Shown in pieces: positions 1 through 10,928 of a DNA stretch of 64,000 nt (position 1 is its first letter; each line of letters starts with the position of its first letter). The notes beneath the pieces were generated by a model. That model was not told the DNA's origin and searched no databases. It saw only the letters and a program-made list of their open reading frames with translations. A program made the translations under genes and the position numbers. Origin of the DNA: Stereocaulon alpinum (Eukaryota; Ascomycota; Lecanoromycetes; Lecanorales; Stereocaulaceae); contig JAEUBA010000033.1 in the NCBI GenBank assembly GCA_018257865.1, positions 1-64,000 of the forward strand, read 5' to 3'.

Positions 1-545
1 TATATACTTTACTTTAGGGGGGAGCTAACCCTTTAGCTTATAATTATAGTTATATAGCGCTACTTATACTAAAGGCTCGCCTAGCTACTTAGATAGGGGC
101 CGTCCTTTTCTAAAATACGCCTTTTAATTTATAACTTAGTATATCCTTCTCTTAGTCCTATATACCTATAACCCTAGCCTTCCCTTAGGATAGACTGCGC
201 GTTAGTCTTAACTAGTAGATATATATTAAGTATATATAGATATTAGATTTTTTAAATTAACAGCTGAGTAGGTATTACCTATACTCTTTACTTATTAGGC
301 TAAGATACTATACCTAATACTAATTCTTGCTATCTAGTCTCGATCGTAGGGGAGGTATAATAGTTATAGTAGAGTTAGGGTAGGTATTATTATATTACCT
401 AAAAAACTCTATATAGAGTTCTTAGTAACTACGCGACGTCTTAACATCGTTTAACCTATAATATATTAGGGGAGATATCTTAGCTCTGAATAGGTATTTA
501 GGTTCGTAGCTAGTACCGCGTACAGGTGTATCTCTATCGCTAGCC
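1..545. repeat. Left copy of 545-bp direct repeat (possible LTR)
   Basis: This copy aligns base for base, with a constant offset of 5776 and no gaps, to 5777-6321. By my count 28 of 545 positions differ, and every difference is C/T or G/A. The repeat ends abruptly after 545, where the two flanks become unrelated. A same-orientation pair spaced 5.2 kb apart suggests the long terminal repeats of an LTR retrotransposon, but the left edge is cut by the window start and no integrase or protease sequence was recognised between the copies. A tandem pair of another repeat is the alternative. Confidence 0.85.
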
Positions 546-1802
546 AAAGTAATAGCTTTATCTTATAATAGTAGGTATATTAGCTTCTTTATAGGTTCTT
601 TACCTAAGATTAGTTTAATCTTATAGTCCTATAGTTAGTACTTAAGAAGGGCTTTATTAATACTTTCTTCCTAGAATAAAGTTCCGAATTCTATATATTT
701 ATTTAGGATTTTTATAGTAGTAGTCTCGCTTATAAGTCTAACTTAACTCTATAGTACTATAATATTTCCTAACTTAAAATTATCCTTTATTTCCTTTTAG
801 GTCTAAGCTACTACTAAGAGGGATTCGTATTCTTAGATTAGTAGAACTCTATTTAGTATACTATCTATAAATATTATATTCTAAGAACTCTATCCTATTA
901 ATAGGTTAGCTTTCTTTAGCTATAGGATTCTTAGGGTAATATTATTAACCCCTTCTAATACTAAATTAAAGGTATACTTCTTATATCTTCGTCCTATTCT
1001 TAGATTAAGTATTTTAGTACTTCTATTAATAATCCCTATTATTAATCTATCGAAGTTTATTAACGCGTATAGCTCGCGTTTTTATATAGGTAAATTATAT
1101 TTCCTTATAAAACTTAGTTTAATTAAGTCTTTACTTAACCTACTATTAATAATAACCCTTACCGGAATATTATTAACCTTTACTTAGAACCGGAATCTAA
1201 TATTATTATATAATTTAGCTGAGGTAATCTATTTAACCTTTTTAGTAGTTCTGCTACTTAGTCTATTTATTATAGAATCTACTAAATTTTTATAAACTCT
1301 CCCTTAGAGTCCCTAGTAATTAGGTCCTCCTTAATAAACTTATTAAGTAGGATCTTTTCCTAATACTTTAGGAGGTTCCTAACCGCTTTATCTAAATAAT
1401 AGATTAATAACTATAAATCCTACGGAATAAGTTATTAGTCTAGTAGTAATATACTTCTATCTTTTAAGAACCTTAATCCTTTAAGGAGTTTTTAGTAAAT
1501 AAGGTTATCTATATCTAAGTATTTATCCCTTTATAGTATCTCTTAGATCTTTTAAGCTACTAGAGATTCGAACTCTATAAGTCCCTTAGTTTTATCCTAG
1601 GCGAAGCTTATAGATAAACTTCTAAAAAGACCTATAAATTCGGTAACTAATAATAACCGTTAGCCGTTTTCTACTAGTCTTTTAGCCTATTTATTACTTA
1701 GCGAGGCTATTAATACCTATATTAGTTTATCCGTAGTAACTTTTCGGGTATATACCTTAGCCTTATTTAGTTTATTATATAGATTAGTTACTTACTACGT
1801 GC
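546..1802. other. RIP-degraded segment of unknown origin
   Basis: This is AT-rich and stop-ridden in all frames, lying between the left direct repeat and the recognisable LINE relic. Part of it could be the 5' portion of the LINE, because the downstream frame continues reverse-transcriptase-like sequence. The minus strand around 1560-1620 also gives a phrase resembling part of a reverse transcriptase, so an inverted second element is possible. I could not decide between these. Confidence 0.4.
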
Positions 1803-2840
1803 CTAGCAGGATTAACTTAGGGAGCTACGTTTAAGAAGTATAGGAAGGTATATAGTATAGCGGTAAGGCCTATACTTATATTCGCCGCTCCGATATAGTA
1901 TACCCCTACCGGGGGGCGGGGAGCTGTAGAAAAGCACGTTAAGACGCTCGCGATAATATAGAACGACTACCTATAGATAGTGCTTAGAGTATATAAGGTA
2001 ATACCGGTTTAGGTCCTAGAAGCGGAAGTAGTTATTATACCTATCTAAACCTATCTAGACGCCCTAGTTATAAGATACTAGGCACTAAGGGGAGTATACC
2101 CCTTAATAATTAAAGGTAACTACTTAATCTATAGGAGATTATAGGGAAGGAGAGGAAGGGCGCGCCTAATACGCCTAACCCTATTACTAGAAAAGGAAGA
2201 ATAGGCCCTATAGGAGCTTAAGGCGAAGGATTAGGATTAAGCGGTAATAGTAATAAGGAGGAAGGTATATTAGTATAACTTAAAAACGGATATTAAGGAG
2301 TACTAAGACGTAGGCGTCCTAGCTAAAAAGATATAAGGCTAGGTAATAGCGAAGTAGATTAAATAGTAGGAGGTATATAAGAATACTATCCCTAAGTACT
2401 CTTATATACCTATATAGAATAAACTATTATTTAGAGAAAGGTATAACTACTACTTAAAGCTTAGGAAGGTAGAAAGCTTAATAGTAGTCTAACTCTAAAG
2501 TAGAAAGAATAGATTTAACTACTTCCTTTATAAGGTAAGGGTACTAAGGGTCCGTAGTACCTGCTATAGTTATAGATAGAGGAATTAGGATATAAAGTAT
2601 ATTCTCCTATACTGCCTAAAGCTTAGCGATACTTAAAGGGAGCTTATTAAAGAGGTAGAGACTTATAATATTAGGACTATACTAGCTAAGGTTACTAGTA
2701 TAAGAGCAGCTATAAGATAGCTAGTTAGGTTAGGATTCCTAATATAGTATTAACTTACTAGGGAATAGCTCTCCTAGTCTAAACTCCCTATTAGAGTAGA
2801 ACTAGTAATAAAAACCCTAAAGATAAAGAAGCCTAAGTAT
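1803..2840 (+). pseudogene. LINE (Tad1-like) reverse transcriptase 3' relic
   Basis: Reading codons from 1803 gives a single frame broken only by TAG/TAA codons of the kind RIP makes from CAG, CAA and TGG. It retains hallmarks of the C-terminal part of fungal non-LTR retrotransposon polyproteins. These are a GATFKK-type segment followed by a VRP..IFAAPI tract at about 1821-1895, an alanine-, leucine- and proline-rich stretch around 1960-2080, and a terminal Cys-rich motif followed by ILLYC near 2560-2620 (the C...C...H...C motif typical after the RNase H region). Functionally it is dead. The upstream endonuclease and catalytic RT core (YADD-like) were not recognised, so the copy is probably 5' truncated or too degraded. 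Assignment to the Tad1 clade is by general resemblance only. Confidence 0.6.
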
Positions 2841-3056
2841 AAGTAGAAGCTAAAGGCGGCGGAGCTATTAGAGTATTATAGGGCCTATTAAGGTAACGGA
2901 GATTATTATTACTAGTGTTATAGAGCCTAGCGGTGAGGTCGGATAGGTAGAGTAGAATAATAAGTAAGCTAATAAGCGAAAGTTTTTAGCTAGAAGGGGC
3001 GACTCTAAAAAGGTTTCTTTCGCGTCTAGAGGGCCTTTAACCCCCCTAGATTTCCT

Positions 3057-3129
3057 AATAATATAAGAGAATACCCTTATTAGTATATATAGATACTAGA
3101 ATAGGCGTATAAATCAATTAATTAATTAG
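3057..3129 (+). repeat. Left terminal inverted repeat
   Basis: This is the inverted partner of 5127-5202. The longest identical stretch is about 36 bp, around 3077-3112. Differences between the arms are mostly transitions, consistent with RIP acting after insertion, with at least one transversion near the outer end. Confidence 0.8.
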
Positions 3130-5126
3130 TTACTTACTACTCTATATACTCTAATCGCTACTAATAGGATTCTAATAGTTCTTCTTAAGTCCTTTAGGTA
3201 TCTAACCTTAAAGCCTCTATTCTATTAAGGGTTTTATTATCTAATAAGGCTTCTCCCTCTATAAGCTCTCTTAACTCGCTTCTTAAGGATAGTTCCTAGC
3301 GGGGGTCGTTAACTTAATCCTTACTAAAGTATTCTTTACTATTTACTATAGATACTTAGTATCTTAACTTCTAAGGGTACTATCCTAATCCGTCCTTTTT
3401 ACTAAGGTATATTTAGTACGAATTATTATAGCAAGCCGTCTAACTTAGGTAATTATACCTTTTATTATTTAACTAAACTAGTCGTTCCGGCTACTCCTAT
3501 TTATTATAGCTGAGGTTCGTATCCCCTACTATAACTACCTACTTTTATCGAGGATACTTATTCTAATAATATCCTTTTTTCTACTTCTTTCCCTTGCGAG
3601 GTTTCCCGGAGAATTTCGCTCTTATAATCGAAATATTTTCCTTTCTCCTAAACCTAATAACTAGGCCTAAAGACTTCCGTTCTATCTTCCTTTTATATAT
3701 CTTATTATTAATAGAGTAGACTTTAGATACTAACTATATAAAGTTTCTAATATTATTAGAATAGGTAAGCTTATCTTTAACCTTATCCTTTAATCCTTTT
3801 TAATATATAGCGGCTTAGGCGTCCTCTAACTAATTAAGCTAATAAGTAATTCCTCTAAACTATACTATATACTCTATTATAGGTCCCTTCTACTAAAGAT
3901 TTATAAGCTTATATTCTAGCCTTCTTTCTTTAGTACTATCCCTAAAGTAGAACCTTAATAGGTTCCTAATATATATTTTATTAGAGATAATCTTTAAGGA
4001 CTTATCCTCTATTATATTAGGGTCCTAAATTAAAAGATATTTCTTAAGCTAGGGTTAAAGGGCTACTATAGTATCTCTTTTAAGATATAATAGGTAAAAT
4101 ATATTCCTAGCTTTTATAGTAGAGAAGCTTAGTATATTAAAGGCTATATATAGGTTAATTTATCTAAGAAATATATTTAATCCTCCTTTCCTATTAGAGA
4201 ACTTAGTAGAGGTAGGTAACTTTATCCCTCTATTACTAATAGTAATTCCCTCCTTAGGAACTAAAGCTAGGTCCTTTCCCTTAAATCTACTTATTACTTT
4301 AGGTATAACGCGCTATCTCTCCCCTAAGGTAGAATCGGAAGTACTTATACTATATAGTCTAAAGTATAGTATTTAAAGTATAATAGGGTAGTTTAACTCC
4401 TACGGGTAAATTATATAGTATATTAAGTACTAAAAGGTAATAGAGATAAATAGTTATTAAATTATCTTTAGCTAAGACTCTTCTCTATTATATAAGTTAA
4501 ATATAAGGAGATAAGAAATATTCTACTAAAGGAAAACCCTTCTTTATATATTTACCTTAATTATACTAAGCCCTAGCCTAATCTAAGTAATCTAGCCCTA
4601 TATCTTCTATATTACTCTATAATCTACCTAATATACCTTAGATTACCTATATTACTAGGTCCTCTCCTAATAGTCCTTTACCTACTAACCCTATCACGTG
4701 CCTTACCCGTGATCTTACGGGGTTACCCGTAACACTTAGGCTAAGCTCGAATTTCGTCTCGTTACTCTATATCTACTTACTTCGTAATATTACTCAGGTC
4801 TAACGAATTATTAGATAATAGAGAACTTAATAATAATAATATTCTCTTTATCTATAATCTTATTATACTAAGGGCGTTATTTCTTTATAGTAGGTATCCT
4901 TACTCTATATACTAGTAGTCCGCTCTTACCTTATACTAAATCTAGTAATAATATTATTATAAATAATTATAGGATAAGTAAGGAAGGTATATTATCCTTA
5001 TTACTTATAACTACTATCTTTCTAATAATAGTTACTTAAGTACTTATAGGTAGATTCTACTATACTAAATCCTAGTATAGTAATCTATCTCCTATATAAT
5101 ATATCCTAGCTCTTTCTATTTAACTT

Positions 5127-5202
5127 TAGTTAATTGATTGATTGGTTTATACGCCTATTCTAGTATCTATATATACTAATAAGGGTGTTCTATTATATTA
5201 TT
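5127..5202 (-). repeat. Right terminal inverted repeat
   Basis: This is the inverted partner of 3057-3129. The arm contains an ATTG-type short tandem (three units) that is mutated to ATTA in the left arm, which is a C-to-T change on the opposite strand. Confidence 0.8.
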
Positions 5203-5776
5203 TGTGAAACTAGTAGATAGTATACGTAGTATACCTTTCCTAGCCGTAAGAGAAACTATAGTATAGTACCTAGATAAAAACTCCCGCTTATCCTTAATAA
5301 TATAATTACTTTTGGTCTAGGGATTATACCCTAGGCCTCCTTAATACTAGTAACTCTTAACTATATTCTTTAATATTATACTAAGCGCTCTATAATATTA
5401 TTTCTAATACTAACTATAATATACACCCTTTATACTATACTTAGCTCTTAAGGACCCTGCTATATTCTTCTATATCCTTTAACTTTATTATAGCGCTAAG
5501 CGCCCTATAACTTTCTTTAACCTTTACTATATTAATATAGGGGGGGAGGAGGAGGGGGTATATAGCCGTCCTATAAGGGTTTAAGTTATTAGCGCTAATT
5601 AGTAGTATTTATTAGTATCTATAGTAGTACCGGATTTAGCTATTCGGTAGTTTACTAGTTAAGGATATAAAAAAGGGGGGAAGCTATATATACCGCTTAG
5701 GAGGCCTATACTTATATAAAGAATTAGATAGTATAATATCCCGCTGGTTATATTAGATAGTACTTACTTCTATCTT
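5203..5776. other. RIP-degraded spacer
   Basis: AT-rich sequence lies between the inverted-repeat element and the right direct repeat. It includes a G-rich tract near 5551-5570. I see no coding signal. Confidence 0.5.
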
Positions 5777-6321
5777 TATATACTTTACTTTAGGGGGGAG
5801 CTAACCCTTTAGCTTATAATTATAGTTATATAGTACTACTTATACTAAAGGCTCGCCTAGCTACTTAGATAGGGGCTATCCTTTTCTAAAATACGCCTTT
5901 TAATTTATAACTTAGTATATCCTTCTCTTAGTCCTATATACCTATAACCCTAGCCTTCCCCTAGGATAGACTGCGCGTTAGTCTTAACTAGTAGATATAT
6001 ATTAAGCGTACGTAGATATTAGATTTTTTAAATTAATAGCTAGGTAGGTATTACCTATACTCTTTACTTATTAGGCTAAGATACTATACCTAATACTAAT
6101 TCTTACTGTCTAGTCTCGATCGTAGGGGAAGTATAATAGTTATAGTAGAGTTAGGGTAGGTATTATCGCGTTACCTAAAAAACTCTATATAGAGTTCTTA
6201 GTAACTACGCGACGTCTTAATATTATTTAACCTGTAATATATTAGGGGAGATATCTCAGCTCTGAATAGGTATTCAGGTTCGTAGCTAGTACCGCGTATA
6301 GGTGTGTCTCTATCGCTGGCC
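5777..6321. repeat. Right copy of 545-bp direct repeat (possible LTR)
   Basis: This is the second copy of the repeat at 1-545, in the same orientation, with no insertions or deletions and only transition differences. It is immediately followed by non-repeated AT-rich sequence that grades into normal DNA by about 6.6 kb. If the pair are LTRs, this would be the far LTR and the real element end should lie close to 6321. Confidence 0.85.
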
Positions 6322-8178
6322 TAACTTTAGTTCTTTCTCTTCTATAATATATAATTTGCTATATTACTCTTAGACTAGGATATAGACCCTAGGCTACCCT
6401 ACTATAGATAGTTACTAAATCTACTAGAAAGGTTTTTATCTAAATATCCTTCTTAGCTTACTTAGAGATAGTAAGATTTAGATAGATCCTAGTTCAGCCC
6501 CTAGAATATAATAGGTAAATAAAAAGTAATGGTATAGCGACGTTAGGTGGTTGACTTTATAGTAGTATAAGGATGATCTATCTAAGTGATAGAATTCTAG
6601 AATTCTAGGTAGCTAAGTGCTCAAAGCTGACTAATCAGCTATAGGGCTGACAATGGGAGGTAAAACTATCTAGCAAGACCCAACGCGCAGCCTACCCACA
6701 CTAGAAGCCGGCGAATCCTCACCGGCTTGTGGACTAATAGCATATAGTCGAAAGTTATGGGTGTTGGGTGACGGTATTGGAGGCACGACCAATGCTTTCA
6801 CGTATTAGTACCTATCCAGGAAGTCTTATCGGATCAATGAACGATGAGTATTCGAAGAGTGATGGGGCTAGCAAGTAAAATAGCCATTCACAATGAGCGA
6901 GGCAGCAGCTCGCCCTTCAGGTCAAGGCCACTGGGGCAGGTAGTACCAGCCTATTGACTCGCACCATCGCTAACTTTTGTCGTCTTAGATGCGTAGGCAT
7001 GCCAATTCTGTGCATGATCGTCCGTTCGCCCTCAAGTACATAATGCCTCGTCCTAGCACGTCGAGGGCGGTGGCGTGAGGAAACAAAGATCGAGCGAGAA
7101 GGAAGCGTGACCGGTCATGACAGATTGGCAGCCATTCTGCCATGAGCTAGAGAACGGCTGCAGGGGGTTGAGGAACATTCCGAGCGTGCAAAAGGGGAAC
7201 TTGGAGGAAAGAGCACTTGGAAACTGGGTCCCAGCGCCACATTTCCAAGAGTTGTCTTGCCACACACCCATCTGATCACAACACCAAGTGTTTGATAGAA
7301 AGAGGAGACCGGAGATATTCGGCTAGTCACGATCGACAAGGCTGCAGCTTGGCTGCTGGTCCATGGCTGTGCAAATGGGCTCTTTGCTTGGCGCGGTCTT
7401 TGGCCTGTGACGCGTTCAGGCAACAAGATCGATCCCAGGAACTTGCCACCCTAACGCGTGAAGGGCGAGCTCCAAGGCTCTCTCAGCGGCTCCTAGGCTC
7501 GAGCCATTACGAGTGGCCGGTTGAGCAGATTAACCGGTTTCGCGGTGCATCCTTCTCCCAGCTTCATCGTTTCCATGAAATGCACAACGGTGTAGATCGC
7601 TGCCTTTTCTGGGAGGATGCTTGCTCATGACAACAACGCCTTTCTTATTTCTGGGACAAAAGTGGGGCAATGACGTGGCATTATTGTAAGTACGTACAGA
7701 CGTCTAGACCTTCAAATCCAAACATAAGCTGGGCGGACGCCTAGCGCCTTTGGATCGGTGGGCGAGCTTCGATGTGTACTCAAGCTGAAGAATAGTCGAT
7801 TCCGAGGACTCATTGGAGATACAAGAGTATGCTTTTCGAAATTCTGAATAAGGCAGCCCCGTCAGTGACACAGAAAAGATCACGTCTTGCTGGGGAGGGG
7901 GGCTCGAGGGGGGCGCCCCTAAGCGAGCCCTTAGAACGTTGTTAGCGCCTGAGAAACAGCGACTCTCCGGGCGGCTCCGGCGTCCGTGGTCCGGGGTACT
8001 GTGATCTTTTTTGTCCCTGGCGAGGCAGCGAAGTTGTAATCGATCGGCAGTCACGTGGTAACGCGAAAAGGCTTGGCGCGTCTGCCTGCTAATTGGACCT
8101 ACCCCACGCCAACTCTAGCCCTTATACAGATGTCCACGAAGGTCTTCTCACTCCCGCGCCTTCGCGAACGCTCTCGTC
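6322..8178. other. Intergenic: edge of RIP block and Ku80 upstream region
   Basis: The first 300 bp are a low-GC transition zone. From about 6620 the sequence is of normal composition. Open frames here, such as plus 7217-7630, have no recognisable content and no splice-supported extension, so I call no gene. Two ACGCGT hexamers occur (near 7409 and 7452). This is the MluI cell-cycle-box type sequence, but its relevance is unproven. The stretch just before 8179 should hold the Ku80 promoter. Confidence 0.6.
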
Positions 8179-10842
8179 ATGGCGGACAAGGAAGCGACGG
8201 TCTACATCGTAGATATGGGGAGCTCAATGGGTGGAATACGCAATGGGCGGAAGGAGTCTGACCTCGATTGGGCTATGACCTATGTCTGGGAGAAGATTAC
8301 GAGTACAGTGAGTACCAGCATAGCTCAGCTCGAGTGTGTACTACTGATGTCTAAAGGTAGCCACAGATCGCAAGGGTGCCCAGCTAGGAGTCATTGGCTT
8401 ACGCACAGATCGTATGGTTCAGATCAACTATCACATCTCCAGATATTCACATCTGGTTAGGAACCGAGAACGAGCTGGATAATGAAGACAGCTTCGAGCA
8501 TATAAGTGTCTTGCAAGAGATCGGCCAGTATGTTCGTCAACTTCGGTTATGGATACGACTGACGACTACAAGAGTATTGTTGCCAGGTTTGAAGGAGCTG
8601 CGGTCGAAGGTCAAAGTTAGCAACACTCACAATGGCGACGGTGCCAATCTTCTCACATCCTTCAAATTGAATTGGTTCTGATATTCTCAGCAATATCGGC
8701 CATCGTCATTGCAATCCAGATGATCACGAAGCACTGCAAGAAGCTGAAATGGAAGAGGAGGATCGTCCTCGTGACGGACGGACGAGGCTCGATGGATGCC
8801 GACCCTGATGGTATAGCGGAGATCTCAAAGAAGATCAAGGAAGATGAGATGGAGCTTGTCGTTGTGTAAGCCTGGACTATTGACTGGTGTAGCCAAAACA
8901 AAAAAAAAGAGAGGTTAACAAGCCCTAGCGGTGTTGATTTTGACGACCTTGACTATGGCTTTAAGGAGGAGGACAAGGACTATGATAAGGTCACAATACT
9001 AGAATGATGATCGCATATGAATACTAATGGAACATCCTCAGGCTACCAATGAAACCATACTCAAAGCTCTTGTCGAAGGCTGCGACGGGATCTTCGGCAC
9101 CATGCAACAAGCCATTGAGGAGCTCGGTACCCCAAGGTTGAAGACTACAAGGCCAGTACCTTCGTATAAGGGTCAGCTCACTCTTGGAGATCCTGAAACC
9201 TATGATTCAGCTCTGTGTATCGATGTCGAAAGATACCCAAGAGTAATGATCAGAAGACCGCTCACAGCAAGCCAATTTGTCCGGCGGACTGATCTCTCTA
9301 ACGGTCATCACAGCACACAATCATCTAATACAGTAATGCCCGACGCGGACGATCCTGGGTCTACTGCGGCTCAAGCGGATCCAAACAGCTTGACCTCTGT
9401 GAAGAATGCACGGACCTACCAAGTTACCGATGTAGATGCCCCTGGAGGCAAACGAGACGTTAACAGAGATAATCTTGCCAAAGGTTATGAATACGGACGG
9501 ACCGCTGTGCATATCAGTGAATCTGACTTGAATGTCGTCAAATTGGAGACACAAGCCGGTCTTGAGATCATTGGTTTTGTACCTTGGTCAAATGTAATTG
9601 ATTCCCCAAAATCTACACGATGGTTGTTCTTTCCTGACAGCACCTAGTACGACCGGTACATGGGCATGACCGTGTCATGTGTGGTAATCGCCCAAAAGAC
9701 AAATAGCAAGGCCATCATGGCATTGTCATCACTGATCCATGCTCTTTTCGAGCTGGAGTCTTATGCTGTCGCGAGATTGGTAACGAAGACGGATAAGGAA
9801 CCTGTGATAATTCTACTTGCACCATCAATCGAGGTTGACTATGAATGTCTACTTGACGTACAACTCCCATTCACGGAGGATGTACGCTCATATAGGTTTC
9901 CGCCGTTGGACAAAGTCATAACCGTTTCTGGGAAGGAGATCAAAGTACATCGGAACCTACCAGACGATGCTTTGGCCAAGGCCATGAGCGATTACGTTGA
10001 CCGTATGGACCTCTCGACCTTTGGAAAGGACGACGATGGGTATGTATGGCCTAACGAGAGTTTCATTTGTAGACCTACCTGCTCACAAGCTTTAGGGAGG
10101 AGGCAGAGTACATGCCCATGGCTGAGACATACTCACCCATATTGCACCGCATCGACCAAGCTGTTAGATGGCGAGCCGTACACCCTGATGAGCCCGTCCC
10201 TCCCGTCTACGAGATATTGACAAGATACTCCAAACCACCAGAACAGCTCGTAGCAAAAGCCAAGCGCCAATTAGAGAAGCTCGTAGTCGCTGCAGACGTT
10301 AAGAGAGGTCGGATCCTGTATTTGCGTTTCAAGGAAAATTCTAACAGCACGCAGTCCCAGCAAAGACCCAATCTCGCAAACGCACCCGCAACACAATGAC
10401 TCCCCTTTCCGGCCTTGACGTCACCGCTCTCCTGGGCTCCAAACTCAAGAAGATAAAGATCACACCCGAAAATCCCATCCCTGAGTTCAAACAAGCACTC
10501 GACATGGCCGACGGCGTTGGTGCCATCGGCGATGCCGCTCAACAACTCGCCGCCATCATTGAGAACCAAATCAAGGACAGCTTCGGTGATCTAGCATATT
10601 CACGCGCTGCAGAAGAATTGAATGTGCTGAGAGAGGAACTGACTGATCTGGAGGAGCCAGGGATCTATAACGACATGATCAGGGGACTGAAACGGAAACT
10701 GCTAGCAGAGGAACTAGGCGGTGATCGGAGAGAGATGTGGTGGGAGATCAGGAAAAACAAGTTGGGTTTGATTGAAAAGAAAGTAAGCGAGGTATCGACT
10801 GTGGACGAGGAGGAAGCGAAGGCATTCCTGCTATCGAAGTGA
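8179..10842 (+). CDS. ku80: Ku80, DNA end-binding subunit of the Ku heterodimer
   Basis: This is the 80-kDa partner of Ku70. It encircles broken DNA ends and starts non-homologous end joining; it also acts at telomeres. My model has ten exons: 8179-8307, 8357-8411, 8461-8527, 8573-8640, 8691-8865, 8929-8989, 9042-9593, 9648-10039, 10096-10307 and 10355-10842. They give 732 residues, the usual length for fungal Ku80. The N-terminus (MADKEATVYIVD) opens the vWA-like domain, YEYGRTAVHIS begins the beta-barrel core, and LAPSIEVDYECLLDVQLPF and SYRFPPLDK are strongly conserved barrel segments. The C-terminal arm and helical domain follow, with an SGLD motif near residue 574. The start is chosen by this N-terminus; an upstream frame at 8055 is out of register. 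Introns are 45-63 nt. Two donors (GTCACA at 8990, GTCGGA at 10308) are weak but restore the conserved frame. The gene converges with the one ending near 10929. Confidence 0.93.
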
Positions 10843-10928
10843 GCAGGTAATGTCGTTCTATGAGTCTACGAATACAACATGCATGCCAATCATCATCATC
10901 CCACCACCTTAATCCACTCCCTCCTCAC
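10843..10928. terminator. Short convergent 3' gap after Ku80
   Basis: Only 86 bp separate the Ku80 stop from the last plausible stop codon of the broken minus-strand frame at 10929. Polyadenylation signals for both would have to overlap here. No clear signal is visible. Confidence 0.3.

Larger units (their letters stand above)
3057..5202. mobile_element. DNA-transposon-like element with ~70-bp inverted repeats
   Basis: The left end (3057-3129) and the reverse complement of the right end (about 5127-5202) match over roughly 70 bp. The core shared word covers 3077-3115 and differs by only a few bases. The 2.15-kb span and long terminal inverted repeats fit a class II element such as the Fot1/pogo group of Tc1-mariner transposons. 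The interior is RIP-degraded and I found no DDE transposase motif, so the family is not proven. It seems to be inserted between the LINE relic and the right direct repeat. The exact outer edge and target duplication cannot be fixed because the flanks are also AT-rich. Confidence 0.6.
1..6620. repeat. RIP-degraded, AT-rich transposon block
   Basis: The block is made almost entirely of TA-rich sequence in which CpA and TpG dinucleotides are conspicuously rare and TpA is very common. No reading frame of useful length survives on either strand. This is the known outcome of repeat-induced point mutation (C to T in CpA context) acting on transposons in Pezizomycotina. It contains at least three identifiable parts, listed separately: a direct repeat pair, a LINE relic and an inverted-repeat element. 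The AT-rich character fades between about 6320 and 6620, and normal composition with frequent CA/TG starts after that. The left limit lies outside the window. Confidence 0.9.

Noticed and set aside
1..6620. CRISPR-like or origin-like reading of the AT-rich block
   Set aside because: No regular spacer-repeat pattern; composition and transition-only divergence are explained by RIP of transposons in a eukaryote.
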